Assembly: GCA_002319815.1 (NCBI GenBank) | Contig: DCFR01000056.1 | Location: forward strand, 1-33,606 | Reading direction: 5' to 3' | DNA: 33,606 nucleotides | Source of the DNA: Megamonas sp. UBA1799 | GTDB taxonomy: Bacteria; Bacillota; Negativicutes; Selenomonadales; Selenomonadaceae | Shown here: in pieces, positions 17,623 to 25,799 of the stretch | Position numbering within the stretch: the first letter of the stretch is position 1 | How the letters are laid out: the number at the start of each line of letters is the position of its first letter | Translations under genes and position numbers: made by a program | Notes under the pieces: generated by a model | Told to the model about the DNA's origin: nothing | Seen by the model: only the letters and a program-made list of their open reading frames with translations | The model's database searches: none

Positions 17623-17803
17623 TGTGTCAGACCCCTTCCTCGTTCTGCTATAATCATACTACACATCCGCCCGCCAGGAAATGCCGACTTTTGTTTTCGC
17701 TGGATAGCTTTTCCTAAATTATATGCTATAATACCACTAGAGAACAACGTTCCTGTTGTCTTAAAAAAGTAATCGACCACCAAACCATATGCTTGCTGTT
17801 GTT

Positions 17804-17831
17804 TTGACAGCCTGACAGGCGTTTATATACA
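17804..17831 (+). promoter_or_regulatory. Promoter of the secreted-protein gene
   Basis: A consensus -35 TTGACA (17804-17809) and a -10 TATACA (17826-17831), spaced by 16 bases, end 29 bases before the start codon. The spacer contains the short palindrome GCCTG-A-CAGGC. A second possible promoter with extended -10 TGCTATAAT lies upstream at 17724-17732. Confidence 0.6.
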
Positions 17832-17860
17832 AAATCAATACAAACAAGGAGTGTTCGTGA

Positions 17861-18469
17861 ATGAAAAAATTGATTTTATTAACCGTACTCGTTTTCTCTT
17901 TGTTCAGCACAGCGGCATTTGCTGCCGAAAACAGCGCAGCGCCGGCAAACGGCGTTTTGCATCGGTCGCTTGAAACCATTGGCGTCGTTGTCATTGGCGG
18001 CGCCGACGTAAAAACCCCGGATTTTTTTAACGCCATCGCGGAAGCATTGTCGCCAACTGCTCAGGAAGCACAAAGATATACCATTGAAACAGGAACTCCC
18101 GCGCAAACAAAATATCAAAACTACTGGTCGGATAAAAACTTTTTAGATGAGCAACCATTGACGAAAGATGTTGCGGTGGATTTTGTAAAATACAGCGGCT
18201 ATGATAAAGTTTTATACATTATGATTTCGCAGCCTGTCATGGAAAACACGTTACACGGCGGCGGCTTTTGGGGCTATTGGGATACCACCACGCATAATCG
18301 GGCTTCCATTGAGGTCAAAGCCTATCTTTCCGACGGAAACACCATCTTAAAAAGCGTCAATGTGACGAAAGAAGATGATTCAACTGCCAGCCAACTGCGG
18401 GCGAAACGCGGCGCTTTCAAAAAAAGCATAAAAGAAATAGCAGCCCAGGTCAAGGACGCCTTGATCTAA
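17861..18469 (+). CDS. Secreted protein of unknown function
   Basis: A 202-residue protein with a clear Sec signal peptide: MKKLILLTVLVFSLFSTAAFA, cleavage probably after AFA near residue 22. The mature part begins AENSAAPANG and has mixed alpha/beta character, with a core VVVIGGADVKTPDFF, the Gly/Trp-rich stretch HGGGFWGYWDTTTHN and a basic C-terminal helix (KRGAFKKSIKEIAAQVKDAL). No cysteine is present in the mature part, so it is not a lipoprotein. Start ATG with AAGGAG 10 bases upstream. It is a single-gene unit with its own promoter and terminator. I do not recognise the family. Confidence 0.85.
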   Translation: MKKLILLTVLVFSLFSTAAFAAENSAAPANGVLHRSLETIGVVVIGGADVKTPDFFNAIAEALSPTAQEAQRYTIETGTPAQTKYQNYWSDKNFLDEQPLTKDVAVDFVKYSGYDKVLYIMISQPVMENTLHGGGFWGYWDTTTHNRASIEVKAYLSDGNTILKSVNVTKEDDSTASQLRAKRGAFKKSIKEIAAQVKDALI

Positions 18470-18513
18470 GCGAAAACTTTGTTTTCATTACCATCATAGA
18501 AAGACAACAAAAA

Positions 18514-18549
18514 CACCCTGATCAAGACAGAAACGTCTTAATCAGGGTG
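18514..18549. terminator. Bidirectional terminator between convergent genes
   Basis: CACCCTGATCAAGAC (18514-18528) pairs with GTCTTAATCAGGGTG (18535-18549) with a single mismatch and a 6-base loop. The plus-strand side is followed by TTTATTGT and the minus-strand side by TTTTTGTT. It separates the secreted-protein gene from the yoaP-like gene. Confidence 0.88.
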
Positions 18550-18671
18550 CTTTATTGTATCCGAAATTCCATCTTGTTACCGTAAAAATTTGAAAAATTC
18601 CCAAGCAATACCATTCTGCCGATTTAGTGCCGCCCGTAAAGAGCAATGCAACATGAATATCTGTCAGTCTG

Positions 18672-19439
18672 CTAAACAGCAGTTAGCATCAATTTCGTTA
18701 AAAGTTTCCGGAAACTATTTTCTGATAAAATTTCATGCGTCACAAAAACGCCATTGTAAAATAAGCTATAACTTGTATAAGGCGTTGGCGCCTGATGCGC
18801 CTCCATCCGGTTTTGTAGATGAATACTATGAAAAGGTAAATTTTTCTCGCGCGCCAACTGTTCGATCAGAGGAACATATTTTACTGTAAATGGGCACTGT
18901 GACGTATAATACAATACAAAACCAGAAGATACCTCCGGAGCATTCTCTATGCTTGCTGCGAAATGCGGCGCAGGCACGCTATGCGCCACAAAAGGCAAAT
19001 AAAAAAGCTCAAAATAAGGCGCCCATGCGTCTACCTGCTGAAAGCCCTTATGCTCTAAATAATGCTTATCAGCCAGATAAGGTTTTTTCGTCGGTGAAGA
19101 TAAAACGACCAGCCCTTTTTTCCCTTTATCCTGACTATCCTGAATGCAATCATTCAATAACTGGTTGGAATATCCTTTGCCCTTAAATTGGCCGGAAACC
19201 CAAAAACAATCAATATACATATAACCATCGGCTTCAATCGGAGCCCAGGCATATTCCGCCGGGATATATTCAATAAAACACTTACCGCGGACATCCCCTT
19301 TTTCAAAGACCAGGCCTTCTACGATTCTTTCTGCCAGCCAGGATTTTTTTGCCTGCACCTGACAGTTTTTTTCGCCGGCAATGGCACAACAAATATGTTC
19401 GCTAGCTAAATTAGTCTTTGTCAATGTAATAAATTCCAT
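18672..19439 (-). CDS. yoaP: YoaP-like GNAT acetyltransferase with C-terminal YoaP domain
   Basis: A 255-residue two-domain protein resembling Bacillus YoaP. The N-terminal GNAT fold covers about residues 1-140, with the acetyl-CoA loop region FKGKGYSNQLLNDCI and the late strand GLVVLSS. The C-terminal YoaP domain (about 165-250) resembles thioredoxin-fold proteins (VLYYTSQCPFTVKYVPLIEQLA). Its single Cys sits where a redox CxxC would be. The substrate is unknown. The ATG at 19437-19439 has AAAGG upstream. It starts 24 bases after the PfpI-type gene, so the two form an operon. Confidence 0.82.
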   Translation of the reverse strand: MEFITLTKTNLASEHICCAIAGEKNCQVQAKKSWLAERIVEGLVFEKGDVRGKCFIEYIPAEYAWAPIEADGYMYIDCFWVSGQFKGKGYSNQLLNDCIQDSQDKGKKGLVVLSSPTKKPYLADKHYLEHKGFQQVDAWAPYFELFYLPFVAHSVPAPHFAASIENAPEVSSGFVLYYTSQCPFTVKYVPLIEQLAREKNLPFHSIHLQNRMEAHQAPTPYTSYSLFYNGVFVTHEILSENSFRKLLTKLMLTAV

Positions 19440-19463
19440 AGACAACACCTTTCAAAGATGAAT

Positions 19464-20063
19464 TTACAATTTTGGCAAAGGTGCCTGATAAATACCCTTT
19501 TTAAAAAACTCATACCATTCCGAAATTTGATTTTCCGGCGCTGCATCCAAAGCCAGCAAAACTTCACGGGCGAACTCCAACGCTGCGGTTCCATTGGCCG
19601 TAATAATCTTACCATCCCGGACTGCCGGTGCGCAAATATAGGCAGTTTCATTGGTATACGCAGTTTTCGCCCAAGCCTTGAGCTCCGGCAGTGCATTACT
19701 GGTGTGACGGATGTTGTTCAACACTCCCATCGCGCCTAAAAAAACAGTTGCATCACAAATAGCCCCCAGAACTTTCTTCTCCGCCAGGGCCCGTCGCACG
19801 GCTCCCTGCACCGCTTGGGCAGCTTCCGTACGCCAAGCATTCCCGCCGATCAAAATGACGCCGTCAAAATCTGCCGGCATGTCTTCGATACCATAATCCG
19901 GCAAAATCGTAAATCCACCGATAGAATGAATCGGCTCCCGGGTCAGAGACATGGTTTTGATCGCATATTGATCATGCCGCAAAGTAAGCAAAATGGAAGA
20001 CAAATACGCGCCTTCCCAATCGGCAAAAGGTTCTACCAGCACAAAGATAATCGTTTTTTTCAT
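19464..20063 (-). CDS. DJ-1/PfpI family protein (class I glutamine amidotransferase-like)
   Basis: A 199-residue protein with the DJ-1/PfpI fold: KKTIIFVLVEPFADWE at the start, DGVILIGGNAW in the middle and the nucleophile-elbow cysteine in GAICDATVFLGA (Cys103). Members act as deglycases, proteases, chaperones or hydratases, so the exact activity cannot be given. It is closest in feel to Bacillus YdeA. The ATG at 20061-20063 lies 8 bases after GGGG and is preferred to the TTG two codons upstream. It leads the pair with the yoaP-like gene behind a repeat-flanked promoter. Confidence 0.85.
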   Translation of the reverse strand: MKKTIIFVLVEPFADWEGAYLSSILLTLRHDQYAIKTMSLTREPIHSIGGFTILPDYGIEDMPADFDGVILIGGNAWRTEAAQAVQGAVRRALAEKKVLGAICDATVFLGAMGVLNNIRHTSNALPELKAWAKTAYTNETAYICAPAVRDGKIITANGTAALEFAREVLLALDAAPENQISEWYEFFKKGIYQAPLPKL

Positions 20064-20083
20064 CGTCAATCCCCTTCAGTGTA

Positions 20084-20160
20084 TAGATTGTAGATTGTAG
20101 ATAGAACGTGTGTTTTATATACTATAACATATTGTCTTCTGGTTTACAATCTACAATTTA
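20084..20160 (-). promoter_or_regulatory. Promoter of the pfpI-yoaP pair flanked by inverted heptad repeats
   Basis: On the minus strand -35 TTGTAA (20144-20149) and -10 TATAGT (20121-20126) are 17 bases apart. On the plus strand TAGATTG-TAGATTG-TAGATAG occupies 20084-20104, downstream of the start site. The reverse pattern CAATCTA-CAATTTA (20147-20160) overlaps the -35. A 13-base sequence (20087-20099) is perfectly inverted at 20145-20157. This looks like a two-site operator. Confidence 0.6.
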
Positions 20161-20183
20161 CCTGTCGGTGAGTAACCCATGCA

Positions 20184-20849
20184 TTATTTTTGATCTATAT
20201 TGGAGAAAGGCACGGAAAGATCAGCCATATTGCTGCCCGTTATCACAAAAATATTCTTTTGCACCTTCTCCAAAAAACTGCAGGCCTCCAAACCATCCAA
20301 TTGAACATGATGGAACTGAAACGACACCTGAAGTTTGACGCTTTCCTGCTCCGTTCTATATTTTCCCCAAATCATAAATGGATTATTAAAAATGCCGCTA
20401 TACATATTTATAACGCCGTCTATTTCGTATTTTATAAGACTGGACGTTCCAATCATCATACAATCTTTAAGTTCATGATTTTCACACTGCTGGTATACAT
20501 TTTTTGTTAATTGCAGATAGGCATCATTAAATTCTGCTAACCCAGCAGTAAAGGGAATATCACATGAATTAAGCCCGCCATTTTTATTGGCAACAATTAC
20601 ATCTACCCCAACGGCATCGTATTGTATCATTTTTTCATCTACCGGCAGCAACCTGAATTCCGGCATTTCATGCGCAGCCCAGACAATACAATAACACAGC
20701 AGCATATTTAATTTATACCCCTGAGCTTTCATTTTTACTAAATTGGTTATATCCATCGTCTTAAAAATTGTAACCATTGGCATGGGGGCCTTGCTGAATA
20801 ACTGCCAACTTGCCGATCGATTTGTCTCTAACGGATTGATTTCTTTCAT
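20184..20849 (-). CDS. Chloramphenicol acetyltransferase-like O-acetyltransferase
   Basis: A 221-residue protein of the type A CAT fold. The catalytic signature HHVQLDG (His180, His181, Asp185) and preceding FQF match CAT (HHxxxDG). Other CAT-like parts are the N-terminal ASWQLFSKAPMPMV and NPFMIWGKY. Many such homologues do not confer chloramphenicol resistance, so the substrate is left open. The ATG follows AAAGGAATG. The gene has a 74-base gap from the upstream methyltransferase; a possible promoter (TTGAAA near the methyltransferase end) may serve it. Confidence 0.85.
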   Translation of the reverse strand: MKEINPLETNRSASWQLFSKAPMPMVTIFKTMDITNLVKMKAQGYKLNMLLCYCIVWAAHEMPEFRLLPVDEKMIQYDAVGVDVIVANKNGGLNSCDIPFTAGLAEFNDAYLQLTKNVYQQCENHELKDCMMIGTSSLIKYEIDGVINMYSGIFNNPFMIWGKYRTEQESVKLQVSFQFHHVQLDGLEACSFLEKVQKNIFVITGSNMADLSVPFSNIDQK

Positions 20850-20923
20850 TTATCACATTCCTTTCATACGATATGCCGGTACCTCAGTTTCCTAAAACTA
20901 TAAACAATGATATGCGTATGTTT

Positions 20924-21649
20924 TCAAATAACTTTAGCCACCAGTTGAATCAGGTTAAAATACTTGCCATCTTCCTCCTGCATCATCTTTATATCGCCAG
21001 CCACAATAGGATGATCGCCGGTCAGCCACTCTTGCCAGGCAAGCTTGCAGCAAGCCATCTCACGGACAGTGATCAGCGCAATGCCCGCCGTTTGTCTCCA
21101 CAAGGCCTCCCACCAACCCGGCGAATGAAGAGTCCTTTCCATCTCGCTATTCCAAAACGGCTGCATAGCGGCAGGAACATCTTTGCCAAATTCATATTTC
21201 AAACCAGGAATCGCAACCGCAATACAGCCGCCATGTTTGACAAAGGGAACAAGCCCCGGAAGCATATCAGACGTGTCGCCAAAATAATGATAGGCATCAA
21301 CGCTAAACAATAAATCAAAATAACGCTGCGCAAAAGGCAGCCCCTTGGTGGCATCGACAAAAACAGGAATCGCTTTATCATCTATTGCCAGCAAGCGAAA
21401 TCGCTCATAATTTTCCGATGGAGAAATCCACAAATCAGCCGCCAACACCTGCGCCTGATATTTTTTTGTTAATAACAATGTGGATAGCCCGCAGCCGCAC
21501 CCCAAATCCAAAATACGCATGGTTTCATTGATACCAAGATCAGCTCCCAGTTCTTCTGCCACCCGCATCGCATTAGGCCCCATCATATTGGCTTTTAAAA
21601 AGGCCCGGTTCTCCGGAAGCGCAAGAAATTGATCCGTAAATGTATCCAT
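20924..21649 (-). CDS. Class I SAM-dependent methyltransferase
   Basis: A 241-residue Rossmann-fold methyltransferase. Motif I is ILDLGCGCG (residues 46-54), motif II is around VLAADLW, and the Asp-rich post-II region is FVDATKGLPFAQ with FDLLFSVDAYHYFGD. This resembles small-molecule methyltransferases of the UbiE/cyclopropane-synthase-like group; the acceptor is unknown. The ATG follows AAAGGAGG at an ideal distance, one of the best ribosome binding sites in the region. A -10-like TATAAT lies at 21692-21697 on the minus strand, without a convincing -35. Confidence 0.85.
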   Translation of the reverse strand: MDTFTDQFLALPENRAFLKANMMGPNAMRVAEELGADLGINETMRILDLGCGCGLSTLLLTKKYQAQVLAADLWISPSENYERFRLLAIDDKAIPVFVDATKGLPFAQRYFDLLFSVDAYHYFGDTSDMLPGLVPFVKHGGCIAVAIPGLKYEFGKDVPAAMQPFWNSEMERTLHSPGWWEALWRQTAGIALITVREMACCKLAWQEWLTGDHPIVAGDIKMMQEEDGKYFNLIQLVAKVI

Positions 21650-21804
21650 GTTGTTTTCCTCCTTTAAGCTTCTGTTTTCTGCTACAAACTCATTATAGGA
21701 AAAACAGGCCTCGAGGACATCCCACGAGATATTTCTGAAAAGAACAGACGAAACCGGACGGCTTGAACTACATACACATCGTCAAAGTGAAGTGCCCATA
21801 GCCC

Positions 21805-23514
21805 TCATCCTACGCATTCTTCCGGCATATAAACAGCCAGCGTCTGAACGTCATTTTGCAAAGCATGCCGCCGCTGCCAAAAAATACAGGCCCGGATGAC
21901 ATGCAAGTCCGTTAACGGCTCATTATAGGGACCGCGCGCCTGAATAATATGCCGGTCCGGAGTCACTTCCAGACAAGCGACGTACCTGCCCAGCCGTATC
22001 ACCGAAACAATCACACAAGCGCCCTTCTGGATTCGCGGCTCATAAGTTGCCGCACAATTATGCATTTGCTGCCCAATACGCACCAATGTCACGGTATTGG
22101 CCGGGACTGAAAAACAACAATCCTCAATCCATTCCTCGGGCTCCAAGTCGAGTGTATCCTGCGGCAAGACATGATTGCCGCCTTTGCGCTCGGTGATTTC
22201 CAGTTCCAGATCATCATGCAATTTTTGCCCCGTCTCGCCATGCGCCACACGATCGAGCAGCGCCTCCGACAACAGCCAAAAGTTATCATTGAACATACGC
22301 AGCGAATCCAGCTCTGTTTGCGACCACTTCAGAGATACCAAGCGCAGCAGCGTCCGCGCTAAAGCGCGCTCTGAATGATGATCCTTCATCCATGAACAAA
22401 AATCTTCCAACGCCCAAATAATTTCATTTGCCGGGCAGTCATCCTGTCTGGCATGATTCACAGCACTGAATCCATTCCAGGACTTATAGTATAAACGCTC
22501 CAGAGAAATACCCGCGATCTCGGTCTTAACATAAAAGCGTTGAATATAATTCATATCCTGCAATCCCCATTTTTGCAAAAGACAATGCCACAGCGGAGCA
22601 AAAGGATTGCTGCTGAACGCGCGCTGCAGACTGCGGGTCGGCTGAATATGCAGATAGACGCACAGCGGCAAAAAAGCGTTAGCTTCCTGACGCGGAAAAA
22701 GACGAACGTACAGTTCATACTGACTCTGTGACTTCAACGCATCTCTTTTTTGATCCAGCAGCCCGCTTTCGTTGATAAAATTTTGCCAATAGGAAATTCC
22801 CGTATTCAACGGATGCTCGACAAAAGCTTCCAATTTACGCCAACCATGTCCATACGCAGTCACCGTAGGCCGAAACCCGTAGATCTGCTCCGCATCCAGC
22901 AGCAGATATTTCATCACGGCTTGCTCGATGCATTCCGGCATAGCAAACGCATAAATGCTCTGCTGCTCCGCTTTCTGCCGCGGCCAGGCTATATGCTCGC
23001 CGCTGCGCACCACCAGCCGCAGCATATAGGTACACCAGTCGTCGGCAGGATATAGGTTGAATCCGTCTGCCTGATCCGGCATATAATCCATAATCAGTTT
23101 GTGAAAATCGACAAAAATCTGCACCCCATGATGATCATGCCGAATCCGCCAGCGAAAAGCCACGCCTTTCCAGAAGGATTCCCGTCCCTGCAAACAGGTT
23201 CCACAAAAAGGATCGGTTGCCATGTGCCAGACAAAATGCCGACCCAAACCTGCATGAATGCAGCCAGTTTTTGTAATGATACTGCTTCCCTGCAGCTGCT
23301 CTGCCGCTTCATAACAACGATGCCGACGACACCATACGCCATGCAGCTCCTGCGAAACCATAGCTGCGGGCGGCTGCAGCGGCTCCCGCTCTTCCCGGCC
23401 ATAAATATCGGCAACCAGCACAAACGGAATTTCCTCAAGTTCTCTGCCGGCGTAAGTATCTTCGACCTCATACCAATCATCCGCTGCCAAATCATACTGA
23501 AAAACACGTTCCAT
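21805..23514 (-). CDS. PcfJ-domain protein (orphan)
   Basis: A 569-residue protein whose C-terminal part (about residues 470-550) matches the PcfJ-like domain: VRIGQQMHNCAATYEPRI, then ACVIVSVIRLGRYVACLEV and IIQARGPYNEPL. PcfJ was first seen on conjugative plasmid pCF10, and related proteins occur on chromosomes; function unknown. The long N-terminal part is unrecognised and has many Cys, His and Trp residues (for example CRRHRCYEA, FCGTCLQG), which could bind metal. No PcfK partner or conjugation genes are near. The ATG follows GGGGGTGG. The gene stands between methyltransferase and phzF with gaps of 155 and 63 bases. Confidence 0.75.
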   Translation of the reverse strand: MERVFQYDLAADDWYEVEDTYAGRELEEIPFVLVADIYGREEREPLQPPAAMVSQELHGVWCRRHRCYEAAEQLQGSSIITKTGCIHAGLGRHFVWHMATDPFCGTCLQGRESFWKGVAFRWRIRHDHHGVQIFVDFHKLIMDYMPDQADGFNLYPADDWCTYMLRLVVRSGEHIAWPRQKAEQQSIYAFAMPECIEQAVMKYLLLDAEQIYGFRPTVTAYGHGWRKLEAFVEHPLNTGISYWQNFINESGLLDQKRDALKSQSQYELYVRLFPRQEANAFLPLCVYLHIQPTRSLQRAFSSNPFAPLWHCLLQKWGLQDMNYIQRFYVKTEIAGISLERLYYKSWNGFSAVNHARQDDCPANEIIWALEDFCSWMKDHHSERALARTLLRLVSLKWSQTELDSLRMFNDNFWLLSEALLDRVAHGETGQKLHDDLELEITERKGGNHVLPQDTLDLEPEEWIEDCCFSVPANTVTLVRIGQQMHNCAATYEPRIQKGACVIVSVIRLGRYVACLEVTPDRHIIQARGPYNEPLTDLHVIRACIFWQRRHALQNDVQTLAVYMPEECVG

Positions 23515-23577
23515 AAGCCACCCCCATAAAGAAATTCATGCGTCTAATAGCTGCCTGCATTCCCGACAGCCTTTCCC

Positions 23578-24483
23578 TCAGATTTCAACTTCCGTAGAAA
23601 ATGCCACAACTGCTTCGCCAATAATCCGAACTAAAACCGGCTTATTCTGTACGATATCCACGATCACCTGCATCCCGCCGTCACGGTGCATAGCCTCACC
23701 CTGTAAAACAGAAAAAATCAACTGCTGATCATGCTCCATCTCCGGACAAATTCTATAATGTACCAGATAAAGCCCCAACGGGCCATTGGCATTGCCTGTA
23801 ACCGGATCCTCGGCAATGCCAATCGCCGGCGCAAACATTCTGCCATGTACAAAAACCGCGTCACCGGGATTCAATGTAAAGACATAATACCCGTTGCAGC
23901 CAATTTCCCCGCTAATCGCCGCTAAAGCCGTTAAATCCGGCTGCAAAGCATGGAGCTGGCGGTTAGACTGAATGCCTATCATAACCTTCGAATGACCAGC
24001 CGAAGCAATGGCGACCGGACAATCCCGGCGGATATCATCACCTTGAATCCCCAAAGCAGCGGCAATTTTACGCACGACAGCCGCAGCCAGCGGCGCCTGT
24101 ACCTCCGGTTGCCCTTGGGTCATACGAATGACATAATCATGATCCGGGCGGAGAATCTCTACCGGCAGCAATCCGGCCTTTGTCTTTTGTATGTATTTGC
24201 CTTCGGCAGCATCGCCAATCAACGCGCGCACATAATGAGCAGCAATCGTAGCATGCCCGCAAAGCGGCACCTCTGTCAGCGGCGTAAAAAAGCGGACCTC
24301 CACATCATAATCCGATGAAGCAGCCGAAAACAAGAACGCCGTCTCCGAATTATTCAACTCCCGGGCAATTTGCTGCATCTGTTCTGCCGACAAACCGTCT
24401 GCATGGGGAACAACGCCTGCCGGATTGCCATGAAACTTGCATCTGGTAAAAGCGTCCACCTGATAAACTTGATATTTTTTCAT
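23578..24483 (-). CDS. PhzF family isomerase/epimerase-like protein
   Basis: A 301-residue protein of the PhzF (phenazine biosynthesis-like, diaminopimelate epimerase fold) family. It begins KKYQVYQVDAFT, has FHGNPAGVV (18-25), the catalytic Glu47 in NNSETAF, the family block PLCGHATIAAHYV, and GIAEDPVTGNANGPLG in the second lobe. With no other phenazine genes nearby, phenazine synthesis is unlikely; most such homologues have unknown isomerase roles. The start at 24481-24483 is set by the conserved N-terminus and GAAGG. The frame is open for 187 codons upstream but that stretch does not resemble the family. Confidence 0.9.
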   Translation of the reverse strand: MKKYQVYQVDAFTRCKFHGNPAGVVPHADGLSAEQMQQIARELNNSETAFLFSAASSDYDVEVRFFTPLTEVPLCGHATIAAHYVRALIGDAAEGKYIQKTKAGLLPVEILRPDHDYVIRMTQGQPEVQAPLAAAVVRKIAAALGIQGDDIRRDCPVAIASAGHSKVMIGIQSNRQLHALQPDLTALAAISGEIGCNGYYVFTLNPGDAVFVHGRMFAPAIGIAEDPVTGNANGPLGLYLVHYRICPEMEHDQQLIFSVLQGEAMHRDGGMQVIVDIVQNKPVLVRIIGEAVVAFSTEVEI

Positions 24484-24690
24484 ACAAACTGCCTTCTTTC
24501 CCTTGCGCTTCCGCCTGATGCCATACGACGCGCCTGCCGTCATGAAAGCGCCTTGATTTTTTCCCAATCGCTGCTGCACAATGCCGGTAAGTTCATAAAT
24601 ATCTTTTCCGCCGACCAGTCCCAGCATTTTAATTCCAAAAGATCTGAATTTTTTCATCTTCATTATTTTAACATATACATGCCAATGTTG
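24484..24690 (-). promoter_or_regulatory. Structured leader upstream of phzF
   Basis: On the minus strand a possible extended -10 (TATGTTAAAAT) lies near 24665-24675. About 20 bases before the phzF ribosome binding site a stem pairs GCGCTTTC (24551-24544) with GGAAGCGC (24512-24505), with an inner GACG/CGTC stem. An in-frame ATG at 24661-24663 would add 60 residues to PhzF (including MKKFRSFGIKMLGLVGGKD) but has no Shine-Dalgarno site. The segment could be a leader, a small ORF or a gene remnant. Confidence 0.35.
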
Positions 24691-24772
24691 GCTTGCATTG
24701 CGTGAACTATTTTGAAAAACATCTATATTGTCAGTAACCTTCCGATAGAACTCTACCATTTTATACAAAATA

Positions 24773-24826
24773 AATTCGGCTAGAATTGAGATGGCATTTT
24801 GACACCACCTGAACTCTAGCCGAATT
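24773..24826. terminator. Long hairpin, likely terminator of the SDR gene
   Basis: AATTCGGCTAGA (24773-24784) is perfectly inverted at 24815-24826. On the minus strand the stem continues inward as AGGTGG/CCATCT after a small internal loop, about 20 pairs in total. AATTTATTTTG follows on the minus strand. It lies 88 bases past the SDR stop. Confidence 0.65.
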
Positions 24827-24914
24827 CTCCCAAAAACTTCATCGCTGTTTACGCTTTGAACCGATCGCCGGCAATGCCCGTGAAATGATGTACGCAAGCA
24901 GCCTATGTACGGAA

Positions 24915-25649
24915 TTATTTCAAATAAAGGCCGCCATTGACATCCAATGTAGTCCCGGTAATACACCGTGCTTCTTCCGAGACCAGAAACAGAACGGCGG
25001 CGGCAATGTCTTCTGGTTCCGCAATGCGCCGAAGTGGTATACAATTAAGATCAATATCCATTTTCTCTGTCATCTGCGTACGCACAAATCCCGGTGCTAT
25101 GGCATTGACATTGATATGATCCGGCCCCAATTCGCGAGCCAGAGATTTCGTAAGTCCAATAATCGCCGCCTTGCTGGCCACGTAATCCGCCGCTGTCGCA
25201 ATCCCGCCAACCTCTCCAGCCAGAGAAGCGATGTTCACAATCTTACCGCCTTGTTTTTTTAACAAAGGAATACTACCCCGGGTCAAATGAATAACCCCAT
25301 ATAAATTAACGGACAAAGTTTCCTGCCATGATGTATCCGCAAGCTCTGAAAATGGCTGCGCCAAATGACAAATACCAGCATTATTAACCAGAATATCAAT
25401 CCGCCCAAATACTTTATCCACTTTGTTCCACCACTCGTTTACAGCCTGCTCATCCGTCACATCTACGCTGTAACTTTGCGTGCTGCCCGGATGTTGACGA
25501 TTGATGTCCTGTGCGACCTTTTCATTACGTGCTACATCTTTTCCCAGAAAAAGCACCTGGGCGCCTTCATTTGCCAATTGCCGAACGATTGCTTCGCCAA
25601 TCCCACGATTTCCGCCGCTAACGACGGCAACTTTCTTTTCAAATCTCAT
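24915..25649 (-). CDS. Short-chain dehydrogenase/reductase (FabG-like)
   Basis: A 244-residue classical SDR. The cofactor motif SGGNRGIG is at 11-18, NNAG follows IDILV, and the catalytic set is Ser142, Tyr156 and Lys160 in YVASK. The C-terminal TGTTLDVNGG is typical. It resembles FabG-type 3-oxoacyl reductases, but with no fatty acid genes around, a small alcohol or keto substrate is just as likely. The ATG at 25647-25649 (MRFEKKVAVVSGG) with GGGAG upstream is preferred to the start 17 codons earlier. A terminator separates it from mmuM, and a long hairpin follows it. Confidence 0.92.
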   Translation of the reverse strand: MRFEKKVAVVSGGNRGIGEAIVRQLANEGAQVLFLGKDVARNEKVAQDINRQHPGSTQSYSVDVTDEQAVNEWWNKVDKVFGRIDILVNNAGICHLAQPFSELADTSWQETLSVNLYGVIHLTRGSIPLLKKQGGKIVNIASLAGEVGGIATAADYVASKAAIIGLTKSLARELGPDHINVNAIAPGFVRTQMTEKMDIDLNCIPLRRIAEPEDIAAAVLFLVSEEARCITGTTLDVNGGLYLK

Positions 25650-25710
25650 ATGAAACACACTCCCTATCTTATCCACCCAATACAAGACAAATATTACCAT
25701 TAGCAGAAAA

Positions 25711-25732
25711 CAGGAAACCTTTGTTTCCCCTG
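25711..25732 (-). terminator. Terminator after the mmuM gene
   Basis: On the minus strand CAGGGGAAAC-AAAG-GTTTCCTG forms a stem with one bulged G, followed by TTTTCTG. It is 68 bases past the stop of the homocysteine methyltransferase gene and upstream of the SDR gene. Confidence 0.7.
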
Positions 25733-25799
25733 CAATAAGACGCTTCCTGACAAGAGAATTTGCCTTCCTAAAATTATGCGTTTGGTTGCCTAACAGGCC

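Noticed and set aside
24680..24700. Palindrome GCCAACATTGGC near the phzF leader, similar to the rplS leader hairpin
   Set aside because: Only a few bases are shared and the loop differs; judged to be coincidence.
24773..24826. Terminal inverted repeats of a small mobile element
   Set aside because: The arms are only 30 bases apart, the inner part also pairs, and the position after the SDR stop with T-rich sequence fits a terminator better. No target-site duplication was seen.
24484..25044. A 187-codon N-terminal extension of PhzF
   Set aside because: It overlaps the SDR gene end, has no family resemblance and lacks a ribosome binding site. The conserved PhzF N-terminus begins at 24483.
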